A stretch of 10,741 bases of DNA from Acidilobaceae archaeon (GTDB lineage Archaea > Thermoproteota > Thermoprotei_A > Sulfolobales > Acidilobaceae): positions 1 to 10,741 of the forward strand of contig JALURD010000160.1 in assembly GCA_027057815.1 (NCBI GenBank), read 5' to 3'. The translations under genes and the position numbers were made by a program. Position 1 is the first letter of the stretch. Each line of letters begins with the position of its first letter. Below the pieces are notes generated by a model. The model ran no database searches. It had not been told where the DNA came from and saw only the letters and a program-made list of their open reading frames with translations. This document shows positions 1 to 5,753 of the stretch, in pieces.

Positions 1-996
1 GTCGAGGTCCCGCTCTACAGAACTAAGAGGGGTAGGATAGTCAAGACTCTACTGAGTAGCGCCTGCAGAATGGACTGCCTGTACTGCCCGTTCTCGAGGC
101 ACTGCAGGGTTCCTCGGGAGGCTTGGAGGAGGGAGAAGCTAGTCAGGGTGGTGTTGAGGGCTTGGAGGAGGGGCCTGGCTGGAGGGCTGTTTCTGTCCAG
201 CGGCATCTACGGGGATCCAGAGAGGGTCGTCTCGGATATGCTGGAGGTAGCGTGGGAGCTGAGGGAGAGGGGCTTCACGGGATTCCTCCACCTGCGCCTC
301 ATGCCTGGGACACCCTTCAGGTTGGTGAGGGAGGCTGTGAGAGTCGCGGATAGGCTGGGGTTAAACCTGGAGGCCCCGGGGCCCTCGCATTTCTCCGAGA
401 TAGCGCCGAGCAAGGGAGGGTGGAGCGTTGACCTTCTCTCTAGGCTTCTATATGCTGCAGGGACTGCTGGGGATCCCTGGAGGGTGGACACTCAGCTAGT
501 CCTAGGTGCGTCAGGCGAGACCGATGCAGAGGTTGTGGGCCTCACGGCGAGGCTCCTAGAGGCGGGTGTCGGGGTAGTGCACTACAGCCCCTACAGGCCC
601 ATACCTGGGACCCCTCTGGCAAGGAGGATCCCCAAAGGAACCCCCAGGTGGAGGGCTATGCTTCACTACCAGGCGTGGGCGCTCATGCGTTTCTACTACT
701 ACACCCTCAGCGAGATAGGGGACGCGATGGACGAGCGGGGCATGTTCAAGGCGACCCGAAATTTGAAGGATCTCCTGGCTAGGCTGCACCCAGAATGGTA
801 CCCGGTAGACCCCGAAGAGGCCAGCTACAGGGAGCTACTCCGAGTCCCCGGAATAGGGCCAAGGAGTGCAAGAGAGATAATCAAGGCCCGAGAGAGCGGA
901 TACCGCGTCACACCAGCACTCCTCAGAAGAATCCTAGGCTCCAGGTACCAGAGGGCAGCCATGTACCTAGATGTCAAGGGCTTGAGGGTTATCTAG
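1..996 (+). CDS. Radical SAM protein with C-terminal helix-hairpin-helix, 5'-truncated
   Basis: The reading frame is open from base 1, so the gene starts left of the window; 331 residues are visible. Translating from base 1 gives the radical SAM signature CRMDCLYC (visible residues 22-29, CxxxCxxC), the ligand set for a 4Fe-4S cluster that cleaves S-adenosylmethionine. A start at the ATG at 70 would cut this motif in half and must be wrong. A further Cys lies at residue 35. The strand-2-like segment GGLFLSSGIY fits a TIM-barrel radical SAM core. Near the C-terminus, LLRVPGIGPRSAREII is a classic helix-hairpin-helix DNA-binding motif. This layout matches the COG4277-type family, described as putative DNA modification or repair radical SAM proteins; the substrate is not known to me. 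It probably forms an operon with rpiA 33 bp downstream. Identity of the fold is secure; the role in DNA repair is inference. Confidence 0.85.
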   Translation, partial: VEVPLYRTKRGRIVKTLLSSACRMDCLYCPFSRHCRVPREAWRREKLVRVVLRAWRRGLAGGLFLSSGIYGDPERVVSDMLEVAWELRERGFTGFLHLRLMPGTPFRLVREAVRVADRLGLNLEAPGPSHFSEIAPSKGGWSVDLLSRLLYAAGTAGDPWRVDTQLVLGASGETDAEVVGLTARLLEAGVGVVHYSPYRPIPGTPLARRIPKGTPRWRAMLHYQAWALMRFYYYTLSEIGDAMDERGMFKATRNLKDLLARLHPEWYPVDPEEASYRELLRVPGIGPRSAREIIKARESGYRVTPALLRRILGSRYQRAAMYLDVKGLRVI

Positions 997-1006
997 CCAG
1001 GGCCCA

Positions 1007-1020
1007 CCGGGGATCCCCGG
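1007..1020. repeat. 14-bp perfect palindrome CCGGGGATCCCCGG before rpiA
   Basis: A perfect palindrome lies in the short gap between the radical SAM gene and rpiA and touches the Shine-Dalgarno sequence of rpiA (GGGAGG, 1019-1024). As RNA it could fold as a 5-bp stem with a GATC loop; as DNA it could be an operator. Both functions are inference. Confidence 0.5.
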
Positions 1021-1029
1021 GAGGCGTGG

Positions 1030-1746
1030 GTGTCGCCACGAATGCGGTGCAACGCCAAGGTGGAGGCTGGTAGGGGTCTAGCCGAGCAGTTCCGCGAGTT
1101 CATCGAGGAGGCCAGGATCCTGGGGGTTGGAACAGGCTCTACGGTGAAGGCTGCCCTGGGGATCCTCCACGAGCAGGGCCTCCTGGACGGGAAGGTCTTA
1201 GTAGCCTCCAGCGTCGCCACGGCCCTGGAGCTGGCGAGGCTCGGCTACAGGCCTATAATGCCGGGCGTCGTGTCAAGCGTAGACTTCTACTTCGACGGGG
1301 CTGACGAGGTGGACCCCGCGGGCAACCTGTTGAAGGGTAGGGGCGCGGCTATGCTCGGGGAGAAGATACTAGCGGCCATGGCTAAGCTTAGAGTGTACGT
1401 AGTAGACGAGGGGAAGCTTGTTGAGAGACTGGGATCTCGCCGGCCCCTGCCAGTGGAGGTAGTCCCGTGGGCACTCTCATTCGTAGCAGCCAGGCTTGAA
1501 GGCATGGGATACAGGGTTGAGTACAGGGAGTCCAAGGGCAAGGATGGACCAGTAGTCAGCGACTGGGGAGGAGTAGTGCTAGACGTCTACACGGGTCCCA
1601 TGGAGGATCCCCAGGCCGTGGATAGGGTGATATCGTCGATACCAGGCGTAGTTGCAACTGGATTGTTCATAGGCCTAACAGACCACGTGATAGTAGGGAG
1701 CAGCGCATGCAACTATCGGGTTCTCGACTTCACCGGCAAACCTTAG
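1030..1746 (+). CDS. rpiA: Ribose-5-phosphate isomerase A
   Basis: Interconverts ribose 5-phosphate and ribulose 5-phosphate, supplying ribose for nucleotides in a cytosolic pentose pathway. The 238 residues match the usual 220-240 of the RpiA family. Motifs in order: GVGTGSTV (32-39, phosphate loop), SSVAT (60-64), DGADEVD (89-95, with the two catalytic-site Asp), KGRGAA (102-107) followed by the expected catalytic Glu (E111) in GEKI, DEGKLVERLG and LPVEVVPWA. The typical KGGGGA loop here reads KGRGAA, a small departure. The GTG start is chosen because GGGAGG (1019-1024) sits 5 nt upstream; an in-frame ATG at 1042 is possible but poorly spaced. It probably shares a transcript with the radical SAM gene. 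Its 3' end runs 16 bp over the decayed minus-strand nucleotidyltransferase frame. Confidence 0.95.
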   Translation: MSPRMRCNAKVEAGRGLAEQFREFIEEARILGVGTGSTVKAALGILHEQGLLDGKVLVASSVATALELARLGYRPIMPGVVSSVDFYFDGADEVDPAGNLLKGRGAAMLGEKILAAMAKLRVYVVDEGKLVERLGSRRPLPVEVVPWALSFVAARLEGMGYRVEYRESKGKDGPVVSDWGGVVLDVYTGPMEDPQAVDRVISSIPGVVATGLFIGLTDHVIVGSSACNYRVLDFTGKP

Positions 1747-1918
1747 CTTTGCAGGAGAGCCAGCTGGAGAGGCTTAGACCGTCATGGAGTATTATGCATT
1801 CTTCCTCTAACATCTTAATTCTAATTGGGTGGACGAGATCATTGAGGGATAGGACTACGAGGTCTACTGGGAATGCTTTGGGCTTGGACTTAACAGCGGC
1901 TTCAAGGGTTCTCTTCCT
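1730..1918 (-). pseudogene. C-terminal remnant of an MNT-type nucleotidyltransferase (antitoxin)
   Basis: On the minus strand, the frame running from 1918 to the TGA at 1730-1732 contains VDLVVLSLNDL and then HPIRIKMLEEECIILHDG (1778-1867). This is the recognisable C-terminal pattern of minimal nucleotidyltransferases (MNT, the antitoxin-side partner of HEPN proteins): a VDLVxLS strand, then a helix and a short IxxEGxxLY-like end. The N-terminal catalytic part (GSxxxG and two Asp) is absent, and the frame is preceded by a stop with no start codon. Its overlap (1902-1918) with the HEPN remnant suggests that one deletion fused the first half of HEPN to the last half of MNT. Seen: the pattern and the missing parts. 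Inferred: family membership and decay history. Confidence 0.6.
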
Positions 1919-2100
1919 CTAGGAAGTAGAGGAGCCTGGATAAGTCGTGTGTGAACTAGTGGACGCTGGTTAAGGCGGCCTGGAGCGCCTTCAGGTAAAG
2001 TTCCGCCGCTTGCTGGGCCTCAAAACATGAAGCCATGAAGCCCGGTGTACTCCCTCCTAGGCGTGCCTCTTAAGCTTCCCTCCTAGAGAACTCGTCTTCT
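1902..2100 (-). pseudogene. Decayed HEPN-domain protein (N-terminal half)
   Basis: One minus-strand frame reads FEAQQAAELYLKALQAAL, then a TAG stop (1956-1958), then FTHDLSRLLYFLEEE, then TGA (1902-1904). This is the core signature of COG2250-type HEPN proteins (FHAQQAAEKALKALL ... THDLxxLL). A further in-frame TAA (2070-2072) interrupts the preceding helix, whose remains read DEFSRREA before the stop. There is no usable start codon, and the second half of the domain (about 60 residues) is missing. With the MNT tail immediately following, this is the relic of a HEPN/MNT toxin-antitoxin operon. In these systems the HEPN protein acts as an RNase toxin or is modified by the MNT partner. At least two stops plus the deletion make function very unlikely. 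It fills most of the roughly 430-bp gap between rpiA and the next gene. Confidence 0.65.
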
Positions 2101-2161
2101 TGGCCCAAACCTTGGGTAACTTCTTCAACGTGGGCTCCTTAGAAACTTGCGGATTGCAGGA

Positions 2162-2170
2162 CTATTAACA
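2162..2170. promoter_or_regulatory. TATA-like element between HEPN remnant and SWIM gene
   Basis: CTATTAACA lies about 50 nt before the GTG at 2217, placing a start site near 2192 and leaving room for the GGGGAG ribosome site. The same A/T-rich core could have served the divergent HEPN gene. Assigned by spacing only. Confidence 0.35.
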
Positions 2171-2216
2171 TTAGGGAGGCGTGAGGGATCCCTCTTCTCA
2201 CCGGGGAGCAACTGGT

Positions 2217-2588
2217 GTGAAGGAGGATCCCAGGGACATCTCGGAGGCACTGTCCGGGAGTATCCCGGGGGAATTTGAGAGAAGGGCTCGGGAGGCCGGG
2301 CTCTCCTGGCGGTTCGTTAGAGTATCTAGGGATCCTGAGGTATGGATTTACCTGGGCGAGTCCGGGGATTACATAGTGATACCCGGACTCTACTGCAGCT
2401 GTCCCCGGTTCCAGCTCAGCCTAACCGCGGGGCCGCCCTATGGGTGTCATCACGTTTATGGTCTCAGAGTGGCGGTCAAGGAGGGTAGGTATAGGGAAGT
2501 AGAGGGACTAGACTTAGCTCAGGTTGTCCACGAAGTCTTCACAATGGGTAGGGCTGTATCTGTCAGGAGGATTATATTCACGAGCTAG
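2217..2588 (+). CDS. Small SWIM zinc-finger protein
   Basis: A short (123-residue) protein with a SWIM-type zinc finger: CSC at residues 60-62, 14 residues, then CxH (C77, H79), the CxCx(n)CxH pattern. SWIM domains mediate DNA or protein binding; family relatives include stand-alone archaeal SWIM proteins and eukaryotic Sws1, a partner of Rad51 paralogues. No catalytic domain is present. The longest frame begins at GTG 2181, but the likely TATA at 2162-2170 would put transcription start downstream of it, and its purine tract is only 1 nt away. GTG 2217 has GGGGAG (2203-2208) with 8-nt spacing, so I prefer it. The stop codon overlaps that of convergent Sec61-beta in the palindrome CTAG (2585-2588). 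Function in recombination is only a family-level suggestion. Confidence 0.8.
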   Translation: MKEDPRDISEALSGSIPGEFERRAREAGLSWRFVRVSRDPEVWIYLGESGDYIVIPGLYCSCPRFQLSLTAGPPYGCHHVYGLRVAVKEGRYREVEGLDLAQVVHEVFTMGRAVSVRRIIFTS

Positions 2589-2746
2589 CCGAGAATGTGT
2601 GCCATGACCACTATGAACGTGAACACGGCTGATAATATTATCACCGTGGTGGGGCTAATCTTAATCGCGCCCTCATACTCTTCATAGAATGATATAAGTC
2701 CGGCCGCACTCATGGGCCCACCTGTTCTCTTACGCCTGGCAGACAT
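2585..2746 (-). CDS. secG: Preprotein translocase subunit Sec61-beta (SecG homologue)
   Basis: The small third subunit of the archaeal SecYE-beta translocon in the cytoplasmic membrane. The 53-residue form starts MSARRKRTGGPMSAAGLISF, has a basic then flexible N-terminus, the family's GPMSAAGL motif, and one C-terminal membrane helix (about residues 31-51, ending VVMAHILG): a single tail-anchored segment with N-terminus in the cytosol. A GTG at 2782 would add 12 residues, but a TATA element (CTTTAATAG on this strand, 2782-2790) lies right at that codon, so transcription must begin nearer the ATG at 2746. Length also matches the family's usual 52-60. It is convergent with the SWIM gene (shared CTAG) and divergent from the MazG gene. 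Confidence 0.93.
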   Translation of the reverse strand: MSARRKRTGGPMSAAGLISFYEEYEGAIKISPTTVIILSAVFTFIVVMAHILG

Positions 2747-2781
2747 GCCCCGGGACCCCACGTTGCCGTTTACTCTCAGCA

Positions 2782-2790
2782 CTATTAAAG
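2782..2790. promoter_or_regulatory. Shared TATA element for divergent secG and mazG
   Basis: CTATTAAAG on the plus strand reads CTTTAATAG on the minus strand, a good archaeal TATA box either way. It is 40 nt from the secG ATG (2746) and 41 nt from the mazG ATG (2827), which allows short leaders in both directions. It also decides the secG start. Confidence 0.55.
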
Positions 2791-2826
2791 GGTTAGCAGG
2801 GACTAGCTCGCCTCTCCCGGGTGGTC

Positions 2827-3138
2827 ATGGTGGGCCTGGACCTCGCATGCATACAGGAGGCCATACGTAGGGCTTACCTCGAGAGGGACTCGGCTAGAGG
2901 CCTTTACGCTACTTTTGCCTGGTTCGTGGAAGAGGTTGGGGAGCTCGCGGAGGCATTGCTTGGTAAACGGGGTGGCGACGCTTTAAGGGAAGAGATAGCC
3001 GATGTATTGGCCTGGCTTTTAAGCATAGCCAACCTTGTAGGCGTGGATGTCGAGGAGGCGTTTAAGTCCAAGTACGCGCGTGACCTTGAGGCCGTTGGTG
3101 GTTGTAGAGGGTGCTCAGGCTCCGACGCCAGCGACTGA
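2827..3138 (+). CDS. MazG-family nucleotide pyrophosphohydrolase
   Basis: All-alpha NTP pyrophosphohydrolase of the MazG/iMazG type, which hydrolyses (d)NTPs or abnormal nucleotides to NMP and PPi in the cytosol. It is a single-domain 103-residue protein. The Mg-binding EExxE...ExxD pattern is visible as EEVGE (35-39) in the second helix and REEIADVLAW (54-63: E55/E56, D59), followed by a third hydrophobic helix and the typical KSKY near the end. The tail (GGCRGC) has two Cys, as in archaeal relatives that carry a short zinc-knuckle-like end, but it is shortened here. ATG 2827 is preferred; GTG 2821 and GTG 2830 are also in frame, and GGTGG at 2820-2824 does not separate them clearly. It is divergent from secG, and its last 24 bp overlap a minus-strand small ORF. 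Confidence 0.85.
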   Translation: MVGLDLACIQEAIRRAYLERDSARGLYATFAWFVEEVGELAEALLGKRGGDALREEIADVLAWLLSIANLVGVDVEEAFKSKYARDLEAVGGCRGCSGSDASD

Positions 3139-3240
3139 AGCTATGTACCAGTCTAGCTCCTCTAGATCCTTCCTGGAGACCTTGAAGGCCAGCCTGTGGG
3201 CCTCCTTCCTCTCTAGATTAACTGCCGCCACTGCAGTCAC
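3115..3240 (-). CDS. 41-residue hypothetical protein
   Basis: A small minus-strand ORF starts at GTG 3240 and ends at TGA 3115-3117; it encodes a charged, helix-prone peptide containing NLERKEAHRLAFKVSRKD and EELDWYIASVAG. An upstream in-frame TGA rules out a longer N-terminus. In its favour: a TATA box on the right strand (CTTTATT, 3268-3274) about 31 nt upstream, giving a nearly leaderless transcript, and a residue mix that looks coding rather than random (alternating charged and hydrophobic, one Trp, no low complexity). It overlaps the 3' end of mazG by 24 bp, tail-to-tail. I do not recognise the family. Comparison with related genomes would decide whether it is real; chance coding of this length is possible. 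Confidence 0.5.
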   Translation of the reverse strand: MTAVAAVNLERKEAHRLAFKVSRKDLEELDWYIASVAGVGA

Positions 3241-3267
3241 CCGTAATGTTAGGCGTCAGCCTAGGGT

Positions 3268-3274
3268 AATAAAG
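3268..3274 (-). promoter_or_regulatory. TATA box for the small ORF at 3115-3240
   Basis: CTTTATT on the minus strand, about 31 nt before GTG 3240. It directly abuts the hairpin at 3274-3292, so the end of the upstream lipid-synthesis transcript and the promoter of the small ORF are fused into about 25 bp. Confidence 0.4.
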
Positions 3275-3292
3275 GGAAGCCTACGGCTTCCC
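3274..3292 (-). terminator. Hairpin terminator after the GGGP synthase gene
   Basis: A perfect 8-bp stem, GGGAAGCC/GGCTTCCC, with a 3-nt loop lies 26 nt past the synthase stop codon. On the minus strand it is followed by TTTATTA. It looks like an intrinsic terminator, although hairpins are not required for archaeal termination. Confidence 0.45.
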
Positions 3293-3317
3293 CAGTCTAT
3301 CGCCTAATCTGCACTGC

Positions 3318-4079
3318 TCAACCGGACTTGAAGGCCTCTATGAGGGAGGCCAGCTTCCCAGGATCCTCCTCAGCTAAGGTCCCAGTTACCAGGGCGTCCG
3401 CCCCGGCCTCCGCCAGCCTCCTAGCCGTTGAGGGGTCCCTCACCCCTCCTCCCACCACTATGAGTACATCGTCGAACCCAGTTTTGTCTAAGAGACGCCT
3501 TGACATGGCTACCGCCTCGGGGGGCACCGGGCGTGGGGCCCCGCTGCCGGCCTCCAGGTAGACTAGGGAGGCCCCGGTGAAAGCCCCCGCTAGGGCGTGA
3601 GCGGCCACTATCTCGGGGTACTCGTAGGGTATGGGCCTAGCCTTCCCCACGAACCCAGCCGCACCTCCGTGACCCACTATTATGTAAGAGGTTGGTATGG
3701 GCTCAAGCCCCATAGCCGCAACGACAGGGGCGGCCTGCACTTGAACACCTGAGAGGTAGTAGGGGTCCTCACTGTTGAGGAGTACCATGAAGAGGACGGC
3801 ATCGGCCCTGGGTGTGAGCCCGTTCAGGTTCCCTGGGAAGAGTATGACCGGGAGCCCGCTGGCCTCCTTTGCAGCCTCGACGACTTCGCCTAGGCGGGGC
3901 TCGTAGACGCCTAGGGAGCCCCCTACTAGGATCGCGTCTGTCCCAGCCTCTCTCGCTATCCTAGCTATCTCAGCAGCTTCGCCTGGCCCAGCCTTGTCCG
4001 GGTCTATGAGGGTGAAGTGGAGCCTAGTATCTAACCTCCTCCTCCGTAGGTAGCTCAGCACCTTCCTCCTCTTCAACAT
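3318..4079 (-). CDS. Geranylgeranylglyceryl phosphate synthase
   Basis: Prenyltransferase that joins geranylgeranyl diphosphate to sn-glycerol 1-phosphate, making the first ether bond of archaeal membrane lipids. It is a PcrB/GGGPS-type TIM barrel of 253 residues. Motifs in order: LHFTLIDPDK (20-29, with the metal/phosphate Asp), ILVGGS, ILFPGN, LLNSEDPYYL, PTSYIIV, YLEAGSGAP, VVGGGVRDP and DALVTGT, the glycerol-phosphate phosphate-binding loops being the GGG and GT segments. Start choice: ATG 4079 has GAGG 6 nt upstream; GTG 4061 with GGAGG nearby is an alternative; the longest frame to 4103 lacks a ribosome site. It is the second gene of an operon and overlaps elf1 by 56 bp in a different frame. 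The shared stretch is purine-rich, giving Arg-rich sequence here and Glu-rich sequence in elf1. Confidence 0.93.
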   Translation of the reverse strand: MLKRRKVLSYLRRRRLDTRLHFTLIDPDKAGPGEAAEIARIAREAGTDAILVGGSLGVYEPRLGEVVEAAKEASGLPVILFPGNLNGLTPRADAVLFMVLLNSEDPYYLSGVQVQAAPVVAAMGLEPIPTSYIIVGHGGAAGFVGKARPIPYEYPEIVAAHALAGAFTGASLVYLEAGSGAPRPVPPEAVAMSRRLLDKTGFDDVLIVVGGGVRDPSTARRLAEAGADALVTGTLAEEDPGKLASLIEAFKSG

Positions 4080-4404
4080 TCTCAGCCTCTGAGCTCGCCT
4101 CATCAGCTGTAGCAGCCTCTAGGGCCTCCTCTAACTCGCCTGAGTGGGCCTTATCCACTACTATACCGTAGACGTCAACACGCTCGTAGACCTCAGGTAC
4201 CTCCATGGTTAGGTTTAGACCGCAACTTCCACACCTCACTATCGCGATCTTGGTCGCTGGCTTGTCGTCGGATTTCTTGAAGTCTATGGTTAATGTGGGC
4301 TCGTGGCAAACGGGACAGTTGAAATACCTGGCTGGCCTCTTCACCCTCCTGACCACGCTAAGCTTTTTCCTTCTCTTCCTCCTCCTGGCCAAGCCATTCT
4401 TCAC
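4024..4404 (-). CDS. elf1: Archaeal Elf1-like transcription elongation factor
   Basis: A 126-residue protein with a strongly basic N-terminus (RRRKRRKK, 7-14), then a zinc ribbon with CPVC (30-33) and CGSC (58-61), then a short alpha/beta segment ending near residue 90 and an acidic tail rich in Glu. The layout matches archaeal and eukaryotic Elf1, which binds RNA polymerase near the DNA entry and assists elongation through template-bound proteins. The acidic tail (about residues 89-126) is longer than the core fold needs. GTG 4404 is taken as the start: a TATA (4431-4440) lies about 32 nt upstream, leaving a very short leader; TTG at L5 is a less likely alternative. Its 3' end overlaps the synthase gene. 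It is divergent from ahcY. Confidence 0.87.
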   Translation of the reverse strand: MKNGLARRRKRRKKLSVVRRVKRPARYFNCPVCHEPTLTIDFKKSDDKPATKIAIVRCGSCGLNLTMEVPEVYERVDVYGIVVDKAHSGELEEALEAATADEASSEAENVEEEEGAELPTEEEVRY

Positions 4405-4430
4405 CCACGTCCCGGTCTAGTAGGGACTAG

Positions 4431-4441
4431 GCCTTTAAGCC
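4431..4441. promoter_or_regulatory. Shared TATA element for divergent elf1 and ahcY
   Basis: GCCTTTAAGCC is almost identical on both strands (GGCTTAAAGGC). It is about 32 nt from the elf1 GTG (4404) and about 39 nt from the ahcY ATG (4475), both compatible with archaeal TATA-to-start spacing. Confidence 0.5.
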
Positions 4442-4474
4442 TCAGCTCCCCCTGGCGCCCCCACGGTGTAGGCG

Positions 4475-5722
4475 ATGGTTGAGTTCAAGGTTAAGGATAC
4501 TGGCTTGGCAGGTGAGGGTAGGGTTACCATTGAGTGGGCAGAGATGCACATGCCTGTCTTGATGGCGCTCAGGCGCAAGTACTCTGGCGAGAAACCGTTG
4601 AGAGGAGTCACGGTGGCGGCGTGCCTTCACGTAACTAAGGAGACAGCGGTCTTGGTTAGGACGCTTAAGGCGTGGGGTGCAGAGGTCTACCTTGCAGCCA
4701 GTAATCCCCTATCAACGCAGGACCACGTTGCAGCGGCGCTTGTAGAGGATGGAATCAATGTCTTCGCCTGGAGAGGCATGAGTGAGGCGGAGTACTTCTG
4801 GGCTATAGAGAGGATAGCCTCCGCTAAGCCGGACATAGTAATAGACGACGGCGGAGACTTACACGTAACCCTCCACGAGAAAATGCCCGAAATAGCCAGG
4901 GACGTATGGGGGGGAACTGAGGAGACGACGACAGGCGTCATAAGGCTGAGGGCCCTGGAGAGATCGAGTAAGCTAGTATACCCTGTAATAGCGGTTAACG
5001 ATGCATACACCAAGTTCCTCTTCGACAACAGGTATGGAACAGGCCAGAGCACAGTGGACGGCATACTCCGCGCCACTAACATACTCATCGCTGGGAAGAC
5101 GGCTGTAGTAGCTGGGTATGGATGGGTAGGCAGGGGTATAGCTATGAGGCTCCGTGGCATGGGCGCCAGGGTCATAGTAACTGAGGTCGACCCAATAAGA
5201 GCCCTGGAAGCAGTCATGGACGGGTTTGAGGTCATGCCCATGAAGGAGGCCGCCAAGAAGGGGGACATATTTATCACAGCAACCGGTAACAGGGATGTCA
5301 TTAGAAAGGAGCACATGATGCTAATGAAAGATGGGGCCATCCTAGCCAATGCGGGCCACTTCAACGTAGAGATAAACATTAACGACCTTGAGGCCTTAGC
5401 GGTCTCAAAAAGGAAGATTAGACCTTACCTCGACGAGTACAAGCTAAAGGACGGAAGACGCCTCTATTTACTAGCCGAGGGCAGACTAGTTAACCTGGTA
5501 GCAGCGGAGGGTCACCCAAGCGAAGTTATGGACATGAGCTTCGCAAACCAAGCCCTAGCCACGCTTTATATCAAGAATAATAGAGGTAAATTAGAGCCCA
5601 GGGTTTACAGGGTGCCTGAAGAGCAAGACAGGGAGGTCGCCATGCTTAAACTCAAAGTTATGGGAATCGAGATCGACGTTCTAACTCCCGAGCAGAAGGA
5701 GTACCTCTCCTCGTGGAAGTAG
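4475..5722 (+). CDS. ahcY: S-adenosylhomocysteine hydrolase
   Basis: NAD-dependent enzyme that reversibly splits S-adenosylhomocysteine into adenosine and homocysteine, relieving product inhibition of methyltransferases. Substrate-domain motifs: CLHVTKET (50-57), NPLSTQDHVAA (77-87), DDGGDL (124-129), TEETTTGV (148-155), and NDAYTKFLFDN (175-185) with catalytic Lys180 and Asp184. The Rossmann NAD loop is AGYGWVGRG (213-221), followed by an acidic strand end (VTEVD). NAGHFN and AAEGHP complete the family pattern. At 415 residues it is the shorter archaeal/thermophile form and ends LSSWK rather than with the C-terminal KPxxYRY extension that eukaryotic and many bacterial enzymes insert into the neighbouring NAD site. 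The start is supported by GGTG (4465-4468) with 6-nt spacing. The gene is followed 68 bp later by a tRNA on the same strand, which has its own TATA. Confidence 0.97.
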   Translation: MVEFKVKDTGLAGEGRVTIEWAEMHMPVLMALRRKYSGEKPLRGVTVAACLHVTKETAVLVRTLKAWGAEVYLAASNPLSTQDHVAAALVEDGINVFAWRGMSEAEYFWAIERIASAKPDIVIDDGGDLHVTLHEKMPEIARDVWGGTEETTTGVIRLRALERSSKLVYPVIAVNDAYTKFLFDNRYGTGQSTVDGILRATNILIAGKTAVVAGYGWVGRGIAMRLRGMGARVIVTEVDPIRALEAVMDGFEVMPMKEAAKKGDIFITATGNRDVIRKEHMMLMKDGAILANAGHFNVEININDLEALAVSKRKIRPYLDEYKLKDGRRLYLLAEGRLVNLVAAEGHPSEVMDMSFANQALATLYIKNNRGKLEPRVYRVPEEQDREVAMLKLKVMGIEIDVLTPEQKEYLSSWK

Positions 5723-5753
5723 CACTCGCTGAAAGCTATAGCAGGCGGTTAGA

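Noticed and set aside
1707..1922. 71-codon plus-strand ORF after rpiA
   Set aside because: It overlaps rpiA, has no ribosome site, and lies antisense to the HEPN/MNT remnant, whose minus-strand frames give the recognisable protein patterns.
4687..5379. Long minus-strand ORFs (230 and 113 codons) inside ahcY
   Set aside because: They are antisense to conserved ahcY motifs; long opposite-strand frames are expected from its codon usage. No start signals or family match seen.
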